Shown: in pieces, positions 1 to 9,294 of the stretch | Layout of the letters: each line of letters begins with the position of its first letter | Numbering within the stretch: the first letter of the stretch is position 1 | Source: JALOLG01 sp963776935 | Lineage (GTDB): Bacteria > Actinomycetota > Acidimicrobiia > Acidimicrobiales > Ilumatobacteraceae | DNA: 59,725 nucleotides | Reading direction: 5' to 3' | Assembly: GCA_963776935.1 (NCBI GenBank) | Contig: CAVZOP010000013.1 | Location: 1-59,725, forward strand | Notes under the pieces: model-generated | Told to the model about the DNA's origin: nothing | The model's database searches: none | Seen by the model: the letters and a program-made list of their open reading frames with translations, nothing else | Made by a program: the position numbers and the translations under genes

Positions 1-730
1 AGGCGGTCATGCCCTCGACGTAGTCGGGGGTGCCGGCCGCGGCGCCCTGGGCGGCCGCCTCGGCCGCCAGCACGTCAGCGAACGAGAGGTGCTCGTCGAC
101 GATGCGGCGCACGAGTCGCTTCGACATCACGAACGTGCCGGTCGGGCCGGCGGCGATGGAGCCGCCGATGGCGCGCACGCGGTCGAGCAGTTCGCCGTCG
201 GGCACCACGCCGTTGACGAGGCCCATCGCGGCCGCTTCGTTGCCGTCGATCAGGCGACCGGTGTAGATCAGCTCGAGGGCGCGGTGTGGTCCGACTCGCG
301 CGACGAGCGCGGCGTGGCCACCGGAGTCGAGCACCGCCCCGATGTTGGCGAACGGTGAGCCGACCTTCGTCTTCTCGGCGCAGTAGACCAGATCGCACGC
401 CATGGCGATGCCGAAGCCCACTCCGAGGCACGCCCCGTGGACGGCGGCGATGGTCGGAACGGGCAGCTCGGCGAGGCGGGTGATCAGCGGGTTGAACACG
501 TCGCCGAGGATCGCCGCCGCGTCCTCGGTGAGGGGCTCGGCCGTGGACAGGTCGCGACCGGCGGAGAAGCCGCGGCCCTCGCCGCGCACGATCACGCACC
601 TGGCATCCGCCGTGCCGTCGAGAGCCGTGTGGAACTCGGCGACCATCGCATCGTCGAGCGAGTTGAGGACGTCCGGCCGGTCGAGGACGACCTCCGCCAC
701 CCCACCGTTGATCTGCAGTCGCACGCTCAC
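1..730 (-). CDS. Enoyl-CoA hydratase/isomerase (PaaG/PaaF-like), 3' end cut by window edge
   Basis: This is a crotonase-fold enzyme, probably acting on CoA thioesters in phenylacetate degradation. It begins at a GTG at 730 preceded by a strong AGGAGGAG ribosome site and stays open to base 1 (about 243 codons seen, C-terminus missing). Family signatures are readable: LDRPDVLNSLDDAM near residue 18, the oxyanion-hole segment GEGRGFSAGRDLS near 50, and AAVHGACLGVGFGIAMACDL near 95. It is the last visible gene of the paa operon, 71 bases after paaC. That context favours the ring-1,2-epoxyphenylacetyl-CoA isomerase (PaaG) or hydratase (PaaF) step over general beta-oxidation. Which of the two cannot be decided from sequence alone. 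Confidence 0.85.
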   Translation of the reverse strand, partial: MSVRLQINGGVAEVVLDRPDVLNSLDDAMVAEFHTALDGTADARCVIVRGEGRGFSAGRDLSTAEPLTEDAAAILGDVFNPLITRLAELPVPTIAAVHGACLGVGFGIAMACDLVYCAEKTKVGSPFANIGAVLDSGGHAALVARVGPHRALELIYTGRLIDGNEAAAMGLVNGVVPDGELLDRVRAIGGSIAAGPTGTFVMSKRLVRRIVDEHLSFADVLAAEAAAQGAAAGTPDYVEGMTA

Positions 731-801
731 GAGTTGCTCCTCCTGTCTGACGGTCGCATGGTCCGACCGACCTCAGTGTCGCGGGTCGCAGCAGCCACCC
801 G

Positions 802-1563
802 TCACCAGGTTGCGTCCGGGTCGAGCATGATCACCTCGCGCATGTCGGCGTACACCGTCGCGAACGAGTCGCTGCGCACCGTCCGACCGGCCTGGGCGGC
901 GGCTTCGACGGTCGCCCAGTCGCGCGGGCCGAAGCGTTGGTCGACGGCGGACTGCCACTCGGGGGCCAACACCGACAGCGGGCGTCCGACGAGCGCCGTG
1001 GCAGCCGTGTCGGCGCCCGATGGATCGTCGAACAACGCGACACCGAGCGGGAGCATCTCGGCGAGCGCGGCGGCGATGCGGGCACCGGCATCGGAATCGC
1101 CCACGAGCGCGTCGAGCAGGGCATCGGCATGGCGGAGGTGATAGCGCTCCTCACTCATCGCCCGGGCAGCGATGTCGCCCACGCGCGCGTCGGACGATCC
1201 GGCGAGCTCCCGCCACCGCAGCGCTTCGGCGGTGTCGTACATCCAGTGGCGCACGAGCGCGCTCGCCCATTCGGTGCACGCCGCCTCGACCAGCCAGCAC
1301 GAGCGGTAGTCGGCCGGATCGCGACGGAAGGCCAGGGCGTCGACGGCCTGGGCGCTCGGTGTCTCACCGGAAAGATCGGAGATGACGAGCTCGTAGAGCA
1401 TCGCCGCGTGACCGAGCTCGTCCTGGCCGATCGAGGCGAACGCCATGTCCTCCTCGAGGAACGGCGCGACGCCGATCCACTCGGTGTGGCGCTGCCCCAT
1501 CAGGTGCTCGTCGTCGGCGAACGCCAGGAGCACGGCGCGCTCCGCGGGACCGAGCGTCGTCAC
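802..1563 (-). CDS. paaC: 1,2-phenylacetyl-CoA epoxidase, subunit PaaC
   Basis: PaaC is the structural, non-catalytic ferritin-like subunit that pairs with PaaA in the multicomponent oxygenase that epoxidises phenylacetyl-CoA. The 253-residue protein has the family length and typical motifs: an N-terminal LAFADDEHLMGQRHTEW segment, DELGHAAMLYEL near residue 48, and SEERYHLRHADALLDAL near 137. These correspond to the helices that carry diiron ligands in PaaA. It lies 16 bases downstream of paaB on the same strand. The gene order here is A-D-B-C, not the common A-B-C-D. No PaaE reductase gene is visible in the window; it may lie beyond base 1. Confidence 0.95.
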   Translation of the reverse strand: MTTLGPAERAVLLAFADDEHLMGQRHTEWIGVAPFLEEDMAFASIGQDELGHAAMLYELVISDLSGETPSAQAVDALAFRRDPADYRSCWLVEAACTEWASALVRHWMYDTAEALRWRELAGSSDARVGDIAARAMSEERYHLRHADALLDALVGDSDAGARIAAALAEMLPLGVALFDDPSGADTAATALVGRPLSVLAPEWQSAVDQRFGPRDWATVEAAAQAGRTVRSDSFATVYADMREVIMLDPDATW

Positions 1564-1579
1564 GGCACCCCCGGATCGG

Positions 1580-1861
1580 TCACGTTTCGGCCGCCCCGCC
1601 CCGCTCGGCCCGCCGCCGCTCGGCGACCAGCGAACCGTCGTTGTGACGGTGGGGCTTGTCGGCGTTCGGGGCGATGAACTCCTCGTCGCCGACGAGGACG
1701 TGGTCGCGATCGACGACCCACATCAGCTCGCCCTCGGCACGGCGGACGTAGTTCTCGCGGGCGAGCACGACCGCCAGCTCATCGTTGGCGGCCTCGAGGC
1801 TGCCGACGTGGCGGAACTCGTCCTTGCCCTGTTTCTTGAGAAAGACCTCGTAGATCCTCAT
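1580..1861 (-). CDS. paaB: 1,2-phenylacetyl-CoA epoxidase, subunit PaaB
   Basis: PaaB is a small subunit of the epoxidase complex that helps bridge PaaA/PaaC units. The 93-residue product has the usual length and the hallmark start MRIYEVFLKKQGKDEFRHVGSLEA. ALVLARENYVRR-type and LMWVV motifs follow, here as VLARENYVRRAEGELMWVV. The tail is arginine- and alanine-rich. The gene sits between paaD (22 bases upstream) and paaC (16 bases downstream), so it is certainly co-transcribed with them. Confidence 0.96.
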   Translation of the reverse strand: MRIYEVFLKKQGKDEFRHVGSLEAANDELAVVLARENYVRRAEGELMWVVDRDHVLVGDEEFIAPNADKPHRHNDGSLVAERRRAERGGAAET

Positions 1862-1883
1862 CGCGTCACCGCCAGCTCGGCCA

Positions 1884-2345
1884 TCAGCGCATCACCTCGA
1901 CCGCTTCGCCGCAGCCGGGACAGCGGTGCACGGCCCGGCACCGCGTCGGCCCGAACATCGACTGCTCGACCGTCTCGACACCACAGCGGGGGCACTGGGT
2001 GCGGCCGTCCCGCTCGACCGCGACCGTCAGCCCGCCGGCGAGCTGTTGGCGTGCCCGCTCGGAGATGCGTTCCACCGACCAATTCGGCGCCGAGAGGAAC
2101 GTGACGTCGACACTTCGTACCCCGTCGACCGCTTCCGCCGCGACGCGGACACGTTCGACGATCAGCGAGAGCGCCGGGCAGCCGGAGAACGTCGGGATCA
2201 ATCCGATCGACACCGCGCCGTCGGCATCGGCCGAGAGCTGCTCGAGCAGGCCGAGCTCGACGATCGACACGCCGGGCAGCTCGGGGTCGTCGACCGTTGC
2301 CACCGCGGCGCGGACCGCGTCGACGAGATCCATCCCGACGGTCAC
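1884..2345 (-). CDS. paaD: PaaD, MIP18/DUF59-type Fe-S assembly factor for the epoxidase
   Basis: PaaD is a SufT/MIP18-like protein thought to help mature the Fe-S or diiron centre of the epoxidase system. The N-terminal DUF59 part shows VDDPELPGVSIVELGLLEQL near residue 18. The C-terminus carries a zinc-ribbon-like pair, CPRCG near 118 and CPGCG near 144, as in other PaaD proteins. The GTG at 2345 is used here; an ATG at 2333 (MDLVDAV) would shorten it by four residues and is equally plausible. A 109-base gap separates it from paaA upstream. Confidence 0.92.
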   Translation of the reverse strand: MTVGMDLVDAVRAAVATVDDPELPGVSIVELGLLEQLSADADGAVSIGLIPTFSGCPALSLIVERVRVAAEAVDGVRSVDVTFLSAPNWSVERISERARQQLAGGLTVAVERDGRTQCPRCGVETVEQSMFGPTRCRAVHRCPGCGEAVEVMR

Positions 2346-2454
2346 TGGTCCACCATGTCACCGATGCGAGCGACGAGGCGCCAGCCGAGGAGCGGCCAGC
2401 AACTGCGCGGGCGGCTTGCGGTGTGGCCGGGGAACGCACTGATGGTGGTTGCGT

Positions 2455-3375
2455 TCATGCCGCCTCCACCGAGATGGCGTCGAGCGCGTCGCGCACCCAG
2501 GCGGTGTCGGACCAGTGACGGGCCGCGTCGCCGATTCGGCGGGCGGAGTCGGGTCCGGCGTTGTCGAGCGTGGCCCTGAGGTGCGACCAGTCGATCGGCC
2601 CGATCTCCCACCGTCCGGTGTCGGGATCGTGACGCAGGTCGGGATCGGGGATCGTGAAGCCATAGCCGGTGAGCAGCGGCGCGTACTTCTGCACCCAGCG
2701 GTCGCGCAGCACCTCGTTGGGCTCGGACTTGATGCGGAACCGCATCAACTCGTCGTCGGGCTTCGAGTCCGGCCCGAACAACTGCAGCGCCGGCAGCCAC
2801 CACCGGTCGAGCGCCTCCTGGAACAGGGCGTGTTGGGTCGGGGTGCCCTCGGCGATCGTGAGCAACATCTCCTCGCCGTGGCGCATGTGGAACCCCTCCT
2901 CGGCGATGATGCGCCGCAGGATCCGCCGGTACGGCCCGTACGAGCAGTTCTTGAACACCGCCTGCTGGCTGATCAGCGCCGCCGCGTCGACGAGGTAGGC
3001 GATCGCCACCTGGTCGCCCCACGTGATCGCCGCGTAGTGGAACACGTTGTGGAACCGGCTGCGTCCGGCGAACAGGTCCTCGAGCATCTGGCGACGGGTC
3101 TTCACCCCGAGGTCGGCGGCGACCATGTAGAGCAGGTGGGCGTGACCGATCTCGTCTTGGGTCTTGGCGAGCACGCCCATCTTGCGACGCAGACCCGGTG
3201 CGCGCGGGATCCAGTCGCGCTCGGTGAGCCCACCCATCAGCTCTGAGTTGGCGTGCAACTCGATGAACTTGAACACCTCGGCGCGGTACTCGTCGGACAT
3301 CGCGTCGTCGGCCTCGACGATGCCGCCCTCGTCGATGAACGTCTGGAAATCGTCGGTGCTCGCCCAGCGGTTCAT
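2455..3375 (-). CDS. paaA: 1,2-phenylacetyl-CoA epoxidase, catalytic subunit PaaA
   Basis: PaaA is the diiron oxygenase subunit that inserts oxygen into the ring of phenylacetyl-CoA. The 306-residue length fits the family. Diiron-ligand helices are visible: FIEL near E39, the ExxH of KTQDEIGHAHLLY (E75, H78), and a second ExxH in EEGFHMRHGEEML near residue 160. Its ATG at 3375 overlaps the TGA of the upstream thioesterase gene (ATGA), so the two are translationally coupled. It is followed by paaD, paaB and paaC. Confidence 0.97.
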   Translation of the reverse strand: MNRWASTDDFQTFIDEGGIVEADDAMSDEYRAEVFKFIELHANSELMGGLTERDWIPRAPGLRRKMGVLAKTQDEIGHAHLLYMVAADLGVKTRRQMLEDLFAGRSRFHNVFHYAAITWGDQVAIAYLVDAAALISQQAVFKNCSYGPYRRILRRIIAEEGFHMRHGEEMLLTIAEGTPTQHALFQEALDRWWLPALQLFGPDSKPDDELMRFRIKSEPNEVLRDRWVQKYAPLLTGYGFTIPDPDLRHDPDTGRWEIGPIDWSHLRATLDNAGPDSARRIGDAARHWSDTAWVRDALDAISVEAA

Positions 3376-3902
3376 GCGCCTCCTCTCGTGTCGACGTCTG
3401 CATCGTCATGATCACCGTCGCCGAGATCATCGTCGGCGTGTTCGGGCACCACCACCGCTCCGCCGGCGCGCACGGTCCGACCGTGGAACACGGCGACGAG
3501 CGTGCCGTCATCGAGCTCGACCCGTACGTCGTACAGGCCCGTGCGACCCTTCAGCCAGCGTTCCTCCGCTGTCGCCCGGAGCACCGACCCGCGCGGGACC
3601 GGGCTCAGGAAGTCGATGCTCGCGGCGGCGGCGAGGGCGGTCTGGTTGTGACTGCCCGATGCGAACGCCATCGCCGTGTCGGCGAGCGTGAACGTCATGC
3701 CGCCGTGGCAGACGTCGTAGCCGTTGCACATGTCGGGCCGCACGACCATCGACACCACCGCCCGCCCCGGACCGGCGTCGACGAGCTCGATCCCGAACGT
3801 CTGCGTCGACACGTCACGGCGATACAGCTCGGCGACGACCGCCGCGGCGTCGATGCCAACAGTGACGTCGACGGGTGCGCCAGTGGCCGCTTCGGTCCCC
3901 AT
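3372..3902 (-). CDS. paaI: PaaI-type hotdog-fold thioesterase
   Basis: This is an acyl-CoA thioesterase of the PaaI family, which removes dead-end CoA esters formed in the phenylacetate pathway. The hotdog signature CHGGMTFTLADTAMAFASG lies near residue 66, with the HGG-x-LAD core and downstream SIDFLSPVPRG. The 176-residue product is longer than the usual 140-150 because of an acidic, low-complexity C-terminal tail (ADDDLGDGDHDDADVD). It overlaps paaA by four bases and follows the DUF3445 gene by ten bases, so all appear to be in one operon. Confidence 0.93.
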   Translation of the reverse strand: MGTEAATGAPVDVTVGIDAAAVVAELYRRDVSTQTFGIELVDAGPGRAVVSMVVRPDMCNGYDVCHGGMTFTLADTAMAFASGSHNQTALAAAASIDFLSPVPRGSVLRATAEERWLKGRTGLYDVRVELDDGTLVAVFHGRTVRAGGAVVVPEHADDDLGDGDHDDADVDTRGGA

Positions 3903-3912
3903 GATCGCGAGC

Positions 3913-4873
3913 CTACGAGCTGTCCGCCTCGAGCGTTGAGCCTGCGGTCACGGCATCGAGCCACGCCACCGCCGCCGGGGTGAGCTCGGCGACCTTCTTG
4001 TAGTCGGCCACGTCGGCCGGCATCGCCTGCAACGCCTCGGCGAGGCGGCGTGCGTCGTCGGGTCGCGTCGGCGAGGTGGGCGAGCGGCCGCACGTAGGTA
4101 CGCAACGTGAACAGCACGCACCTCGTCTCGGGGAACCGGCGGAACGTCTCGCGCTCGACGCGGAGGAACAATCGCTCGCCGGCCCATCGCTCGACGTCGC
4201 CGTCGACGCTCGGGAGCGGATCGAGGGGCGGCGCGGTGCCGTTCGTCGGCTGGAACAGCTCACCGGTGTCGAGCACCGACCACCCGAGGCGCCAGAAGCT
4301 CCGATCGGGCTGGAGGCGGTCGAAGAACGTGTCGACCGATCCGCCGAGCTGCTCGTTGAGCCGCGACACCGGTGCGTGCACCTCGGCGAGGCGCAGGCCC
4401 AACTTCGAGACCAGGTCCCAGCGGTTCGGGAAGCACACCGACCCGCCACCGACCACCAGACCCTCGGGGCGCTCGACCAGCAACACGAGGTCCTCTTGCA
4501 CCAGCCGGCCGGCGATCTCGAGCGGATGGGCCGCTGCCGGTCGCGGGCGGTCGTCGCCGCGGCCGAGCGCCAACGACTCCCCGGTCCGGTGGTTGGTGAT
4601 CGTGCCGTCGGTGAGCGTGAACCATTCGGGCCACCGATCTGTGAGATGGTCGACGAGCGCGTGGAGGACCTCGGAGGCCTCGTCCTGAATTCCCGCAACA
4701 ACCGAGAGCACCGTCGACGGATGACGGGCGAGGACGTCGCGCTTGACCGCCAGGTCGCGCTCGTAGGCCGCGCCGATCTGGATCCAATCGGCGAGGTCGA
4801 GGACCCGCAGACCGAGCCGCCACCGGAACGCCCCGCCCTGGTAGGGCTGGTAATCGGGCTCCGCGAGCGACAT
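3913..4873 (-). CDS. DUF3445 heme-dependent oxidative N-demethylase-like protein (one-base frameshift)
   Basis: The product resembles DUF3445 proteins, whose characterised members are alpha subunits of heme-dependent oxidative N-demethylases. The start MSLAEPDYQPYQGGAFRWRL, the WEFVxLxDWIQI-type segment, and the long conserved stretch ending RRFPETRCVLFTLRTYVRPL near residue 270 all fit. After LAHLAD the reading frame is lost. The natural C-terminus (DDARRLAEALQAMP to LEADSS) continues in another frame to 3913. The shift maps to the GGG at 4060-4062, consistent with one extra base; removing it gives a 319-residue product. The gene lies directly upstream of paaI. No beta/gamma subunits are nearby, so the substrate is unknown. 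Confidence 0.75.
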
Positions 4874-4948
4874 GACGCGATCGTACGGCGCGGGCGGCGG
4901 CGGCGGCGCCAAGTGTTGCAATCGTGTGAAGCGCGATATCGTTGTTAT

Positions 4949-5491
4949 GTGCGCATCTCCCCACTCACCGTGGCCGGTGCCATCCTGACCTCGGGATTGG
5001 TGGCCGTCGCCACGCTCGCGCACGCCGTCGACGGGCCCATCATGAGCGCCGCCCTCCCCGGCGAGACGGCCTCGCGGCTGCAGATACCGACCCCCGCGAC
5101 GACCGAGAACCAAAACCTGGCCCGGCTGCTCGCCGAGCAGATCAATGCCGAGCGGGCCCGGCACGGGCTGGCGCCGTACCAGTACGACGCCGCCGTCGCC
5201 GCGACCGCCGCCGCCCACTCGGCCGACCAGGCGGCACGTCGCACGATGTCGCACACCGGATCCGACGGCTCCAACGCCGGCCAGCGCCTGACCCGCAACG
5301 GCGTGACGTGGAGCAGCTGGGGTGAGAACGTCGGCGCCGGGTTCACCGATCCGGCCGTGCTGCTCCAGGCCTGGCTGAACAGCCCGACCCACCGGCCGAT
5401 CGTGCTCAGCGCGTCGTACACGCGAGTCGGCGCTGGTGTGGCGACGGCGTCCGACGGCACCCGCTACTGGACGATGGACGCCGTCAGCTGA
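4949..5491 (+). CDS. Secreted CAP/SCP-domain protein
   Basis: This is a small exported protein of the CAP (SCP/PR-1) superfamily. It has an N-terminal signal segment (PLTVAGAILTSGLVAVATLAHAV) followed after residue 50 by a CAP domain. Domain motifs visible are LLAEQINAERARHGLAPYQYD, MSHTGSDGSNAGQRL, WGENVGAG and the closing YTRVGAGVATASDGTRYWTMD. The His of SHTG and the Glu of GENV are the usual cavity residues. GTG at 4949 is chosen because it gives an ordinary signal peptide and nothing upstream in frame looks coding. The function in bacteria is poorly known. It is divergent from the DUF3445 gene, with 75 bases between the starts. Confidence 0.88.
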   Translation: MRISPLTVAGAILTSGLVAVATLAHAVDGPIMSAALPGETASRLQIPTPATTENQNLARLLAEQINAERARHGLAPYQYDAAVAATAAAHSADQAARRTMSHTGSDGSNAGQRLTRNGVTWSSWGENVGAGFTDPAVLLQAWLNSPTHRPIVLSASYTRVGAGVATASDGTRYWTMDAVS

Positions 5492-5589
5492 GCTGAGCGC
5501 CAACGCGTCTTCGTCACCGTCCTCAGCGCGCCGCGCTGAACGCCGTGACCGAAGCGAGATGCGCGCACCCTGTCGGTAGGGTCGCATCC

Positions 5590-8568
5590 ATGTCGCGTGA
5601 GCGAGCCGAGCACGTGGCCCAGGGCACGTGGCGGTCGGGGTCGCTCCACATCTGGGGGTGGAACGGCGACAGCACGGCATCGGCGGCATGGCTCTACGGC
5701 GGGTTCGGGCACAACCGGTGGAGTGGGGCCGAGAACGGCTGGCACGACACCCCAGCGTCGTACGGCGAGCTCTCGCGGATCGAGCTCGAGCTGCCGAGCG
5801 GACGTCGCCAGTCGGTGCCGAGCGTCCGACTCGACCCCTATGGTGCCGCGGTCTGGCTGTCCGACACGCCCGATGACGACGAGCTGTCGGCATCGTTGGC
5901 GTGGTTCGCCGGGCTGAGTGCGCTGGCCGTCGCCCACGTCACCGGCGGACGGCTGGCGCCGGCGATCGTCGAAGAAGGCCCGTTCACGGTCGCCCGCTGG
6001 AGGCCGGTGATCGACCACGAGACGGAACAGACGCTCGTCGCGTTCGATGCCGCCGCGCCACCGATCTGCCGCAACGGCACACGCGACACGGCGACCGAGA
6101 TGCTCACCGCGCTGGTCGACGGGCTCGCCCGATCACTCCTCCACAGCATGGTCTGGAAACCCGACCTCGGCCGTCAACGGTCGTCGCACGTGCAGGCACT
6201 GCGTGCCGTGTTCATGTCGCTGGCGCGCAACGACGCGGTGGTCCGCGGCGGCACCACCGAGTTCCACCACGAGCTCGAGTCGGTGCGTGGGCTGCTGCAC
6301 CGCCATGGCGAGCGCCTCGCCGGCCGGCCCGTGTTCGCGCCGCGGGTGCGACTGACGATCCCCGAGGACGCCGGCGATCCATGGGAGGTCACACTCGAGA
6401 TCTACGACGAGCTCGATCCCGGTCGGTGGTGCACTGCCGACGATGTGTGGAACGGCTCCGGCGTGGCGCTCGACCTGGCTCGCGACGAACGCCATCTGCC
6501 GCGGATCCAAGAGCTCCTCACCGAGCTCGCCACCACGCTCGCCACCAACATCCCCGGGCTCGCCGATCTGGCCGCCGAACACGAACCGTGCGGCGCCGAG
6601 CTCGATCTCGTGGCCGCCGACGACTTCCTCGACATCGCCCCGCACGAGCTGGCCCTGCGCGGCATCGCCTTGATCGGGCCCGAGCATCTGGTCGCCGCCA
6701 GGGTGTCGGTGCGAGGCCGGGCGAAGCCGGCACCGGTCGACGACCGGCGGCAGCGCTTCGGTGTCGAGGCGATCGTCGACTGGTCGGCGGTCATCGACGA
6801 CACCCCGATCTCCGACGCCGAGCTTGCCCGCGTCGAGGCCGCCGGGGCGCGGCTGTTGCACACCGGCAACCGATGGGTCCGCATCGATCCGGCCGGTCTG
6901 CGGCGGGCCCGCACCGTGCTGAGCGAACATCGTCGCGACCACGGGTCGCTCGACGCGGTGTCACTCCTGCGGCTGGCGAGTGGGAGCGAGAGGCGCACCC
7001 CGACCACAACGGCGAGCGGCACCGGCCGCTCGATCGACGACCGTGTCGACGGGTACGTCGACGAGCTTCTCGACGGCACCGACGGGTGGGTCGACGATCT
7101 TCTCGCCGGGTTGCCCGACGAGCGGCTCGAGGAGGTCCACGAGGCCGGCACGTTCAAGGGCGAGCTGCGCCACTATCAACGTCGCGGCCTGGGGTGGATG
7201 CAGTTCCTCGCCCGGCTCGGCCTCGGCGGTTGCCTGGCCGACGACATGGGGCTCGGCAAGACCGCCACGACCCTCGCCCACCTCGTCGAGCGTCCGGGGC
7301 CACACCTCGTCGTGTGCCCGTTGAGCGTGGTCCACAACTGGGAGGCCGAGTCCGCCCGGTTCACCCCGTCGCTGCGAGTCGTCGTTCACCACGGAGCCGA
7401 GCGCCAACGCAGCGGGCCCGCCCTGTTCGGGCTCGACGACGCCGACCTCGTTGTCACCACCTACGGCCTGGTCGCTCGCGATCTCGACTCGCTCACCCCC
7501 GTCGTGTGGAACACGCTCGTGCTCGACGAGGCGCAGATGGTCAAGAACCCCACCACCAAGGCGGCGCGTGCGGTCCGCCAGCTGCGGGCCGCCCAGAAGC
7601 TGGCGCTCACCGGCACACCCGTCGAGAACCGGCTCTCCGAGCTGTGGGCGATCCTCGACGCCGTCAACCCGGGCCTGCTCGGCAGCCAGCAGCGGTTCCG
7701 CGAGCGCTTCGGGACTCCGATCGAACGGTACGCCGACCCCGCCGCGGCCGAGCGCCTCCGGCGGCTCACGCAACCGTTCGTGCTGCGGCGCACCAAGGCC
7801 GATCGGCGCCTGCTGCCCGATCTGCCCGACAAGATCGAGCAGATCGCCTTCGCCCAGCTCACGCGCGAGCAGGCCGCGCTCTACCAGCAGGTCGTCGACC
7901 AGTTGCTCCACGACGCCGCCAACGAGGAGGGCATGCGCCGGCGGGGTCGGGTGCTGGCCGCCCTCACGCGCCTCAAGCAGGTGTGCAACCACCCCGCCCA
8001 GGCGCTGCGCGACGGCTCGCGTCTCGCCGGCCGGTCGGGCAAGCTCAACCGCTTCGACGAGCTGGTCGCGGAACTGCTCGACGTCGACGAGCGGGCGCTG
8101 GTGTTCACCCAGTTCCGCGAGATGGGCGATCTGCTGCAGCAACACATCCACGAGCACTTCCGCATCGACGCCCCGTTCCTCCACGGGGGCGCCACCCGTG
8201 CTCAGCGCGACCGGATGGTCGCCGAGTTCCAGGCCGGCACCGCCCCGCCACTGCTGCTGGTCTCGCTGCGCGCCGGCGGCACCGGGCTCAACCTCACCGC
8301 GGCCAGCCAGGTGATCCACTACGACCGATGGTGGAACCCGGCGGTCGAGGACCAAGCCACCGACCGGGCGTGGCGCATCGGCCAGCGCCGCACCGTCAAC
8401 GTCCACAAGCTGGTGTGCGAGGGCACGGTCGAGGAGCGCATCGGTCAGGTGATCGACGACAAGCGCTCGCTCGCCGACGCCGCCATCGGCACTGGCGAGG
8501 CGTGGCTCACCGAGCTCGACACCGACGACCTGCGCGACCTGGTTGCCCTCGATCGGACCGACCGATGA
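5590..8568 (+). CDS. SNF2/RapA-family ATP-dependent helicase (HelZ-like)
   Basis: This is a large Swi2/Snf2-type DNA-translocating ATPase of 992 residues. The N-terminal 450 residues carry the bacterial SNF2-associated region. The ATPase core then shows GGCLADDMGLGKTATTL (Walker A, about residue 550), LVLDEAQMVKN (DEAQ-type box II, about 645) and LALTGTPVENRLSELW. The second helicase lobe shows LVFTQFREMGDLLQ and VSLRAGGTGLNLTAA followed by WWNPAVEDQATDRAWRIGQ. ATG 5590 is preferred over the in-frame GTG at 5545 because homologous N-termini begin near WRSGSLHIWGW. Its stop overlaps the next start (ATGA), coupling it to a SWIM zinc-finger protein, a pairing common in actinobacteria. Confidence 0.94.
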   Translation: MSRERAEHVAQGTWRSGSLHIWGWNGDSTASAAWLYGGFGHNRWSGAENGWHDTPASYGELSRIELELPSGRRQSVPSVRLDPYGAAVWLSDTPDDDELSASLAWFAGLSALAVAHVTGGRLAPAIVEEGPFTVARWRPVIDHETEQTLVAFDAAAPPICRNGTRDTATEMLTALVDGLARSLLHSMVWKPDLGRQRSSHVQALRAVFMSLARNDAVVRGGTTEFHHELESVRGLLHRHGERLAGRPVFAPRVRLTIPEDAGDPWEVTLEIYDELDPGRWCTADDVWNGSGVALDLARDERHLPRIQELLTELATTLATNIPGLADLAAEHEPCGAELDLVAADDFLDIAPHELALRGIALIGPEHLVAARVSVRGRAKPAPVDDRRQRFGVEAIVDWSAVIDDTPISDAELARVEAAGARLLHTGNRWVRIDPAGLRRARTVLSEHRRDHGSLDAVSLLRLASGSERRTPTTTASGTGRSIDDRVDGYVDELLDGTDGWVDDLLAGLPDERLEEVHEAGTFKGELRHYQRRGLGWMQFLARLGLGGCLADDMGLGKTATTLAHLVERPGPHLVVCPLSVVHNWEAESARFTPSLRVVVHHGAERQRSGPALFGLDDADLVVTTYGLVARDLDSLTPVVWNTLVLDEAQMVKNPTTKAARAVRQLRAAQKLALTGTPVENRLSELWAILDAVNPGLLGSQQRFRERFGTPIERYADPAAAERLRRLTQPFVLRRTKADRRLLPDLPDKIEQIAFAQLTREQAALYQQVVDQLLHDAANEEGMRRRGRVLAALTRLKQVCNHPAQALRDGSRLAGRSGKLNRFDELVAELLDVDERALVFTQFREMGDLLQQHIHEHFRIDAPFLHGGATRAQRDRMVAEFQAGTAPPLLLVSLRAGGTGLNLTAASQVIHYDRWWNPAVEDQATDRAWRIGQRRTVNVHKLVCEGTVEERIGQVIDDKRSLADAAIGTGEAWLTELDTDDLRDLVALDRTDR

Positions 8569-9252
8569 GCCCGCCCCGCCGCCCGTTCGGGCCCGACCAG
8601 CCCGGTCGTCTGCAGGCCACGATGTTGAAGGTGCTCGCCGCCGAGATGAGCGATCCGGGCCGGCTCGCCAGGGGCAAGCGCCTGCGCTGCCGAGGACGCC
8701 GTGGTCGATCTCGTCATCGGGCACGGCGCGGCGACGGCCGTGGTGCAGGGCTCGCGGCCAGACCCCTACGTGGTGACGCTGCTCACCCGCGCCGGTTGGT
8801 CGGTTCCGGCGCGGCGCGAGGTCACCGTCCGCTGCACGTGCCCCGACGACGACGCGGTGGGCAGCGACGCGTGCAAGCACGCGGTGGCGGCGCTGTTCGC
8901 CCTCGCCGACGAGGTCAGCCTCGACCTCGACGCCCTGGCGCGATGGCGCCAGACCGCCACGTTCGACGACGGCGCCGACGACGCGGATGGCGCGGACGAC
9001 TCCAACGTGGCCGACTCCGGCGATGCCGGCGACGGTTCCGGCGACCGCCGACCCGTTCGAGGTGTCGACGTGGCGCCGGTGGTCGACCCGCTCGTCACCG
9101 AGCTCTCCGACCTCCTCCGTCCCCCCGACGGTCAACGGCTGCCCGCGGTGCCCGAGCTGACGACGCTCGATCCTGCCGCAGGCATCCCCGACCGCCTCGT
9201 CGCCGACGTCCTCGACGACGCCCTCGCCCACCTGCGGGTGCGCTGGGACTGA
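8565..9252 (+). CDS. SWIM zinc-finger protein, partner of the SNF2 helicase (one-base frameshift)
   Basis: The protein has a SWIM zinc finger: CTCPDDDAVGSDACKHAVAALFALAD gives the CxC...CxH ligand set. It is preceded by VVQGSRPDPYVVTLL, which is typical of this family. SWIM partners of SNF2 helicases probably assist DNA or protein binding. The expected N-terminus (MSPPRRPFGPDQPG to NPGRLARGK-like GRLARGKRLR) begins at ATG 8565, overlapping the helicase stop. The rest, from AEDAVVDLVIG onward, lies in another frame. The break is at about 8688, where one extra T would explain it. After the finger comes an acidic linker and a short C-terminal region ending LAHLRVRWD. Confidence 0.8.
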
Positions 9253-9294
9253 CCCGCGTCGGAGCTTGCCGACGCCCAAACGATACTTCGCACA

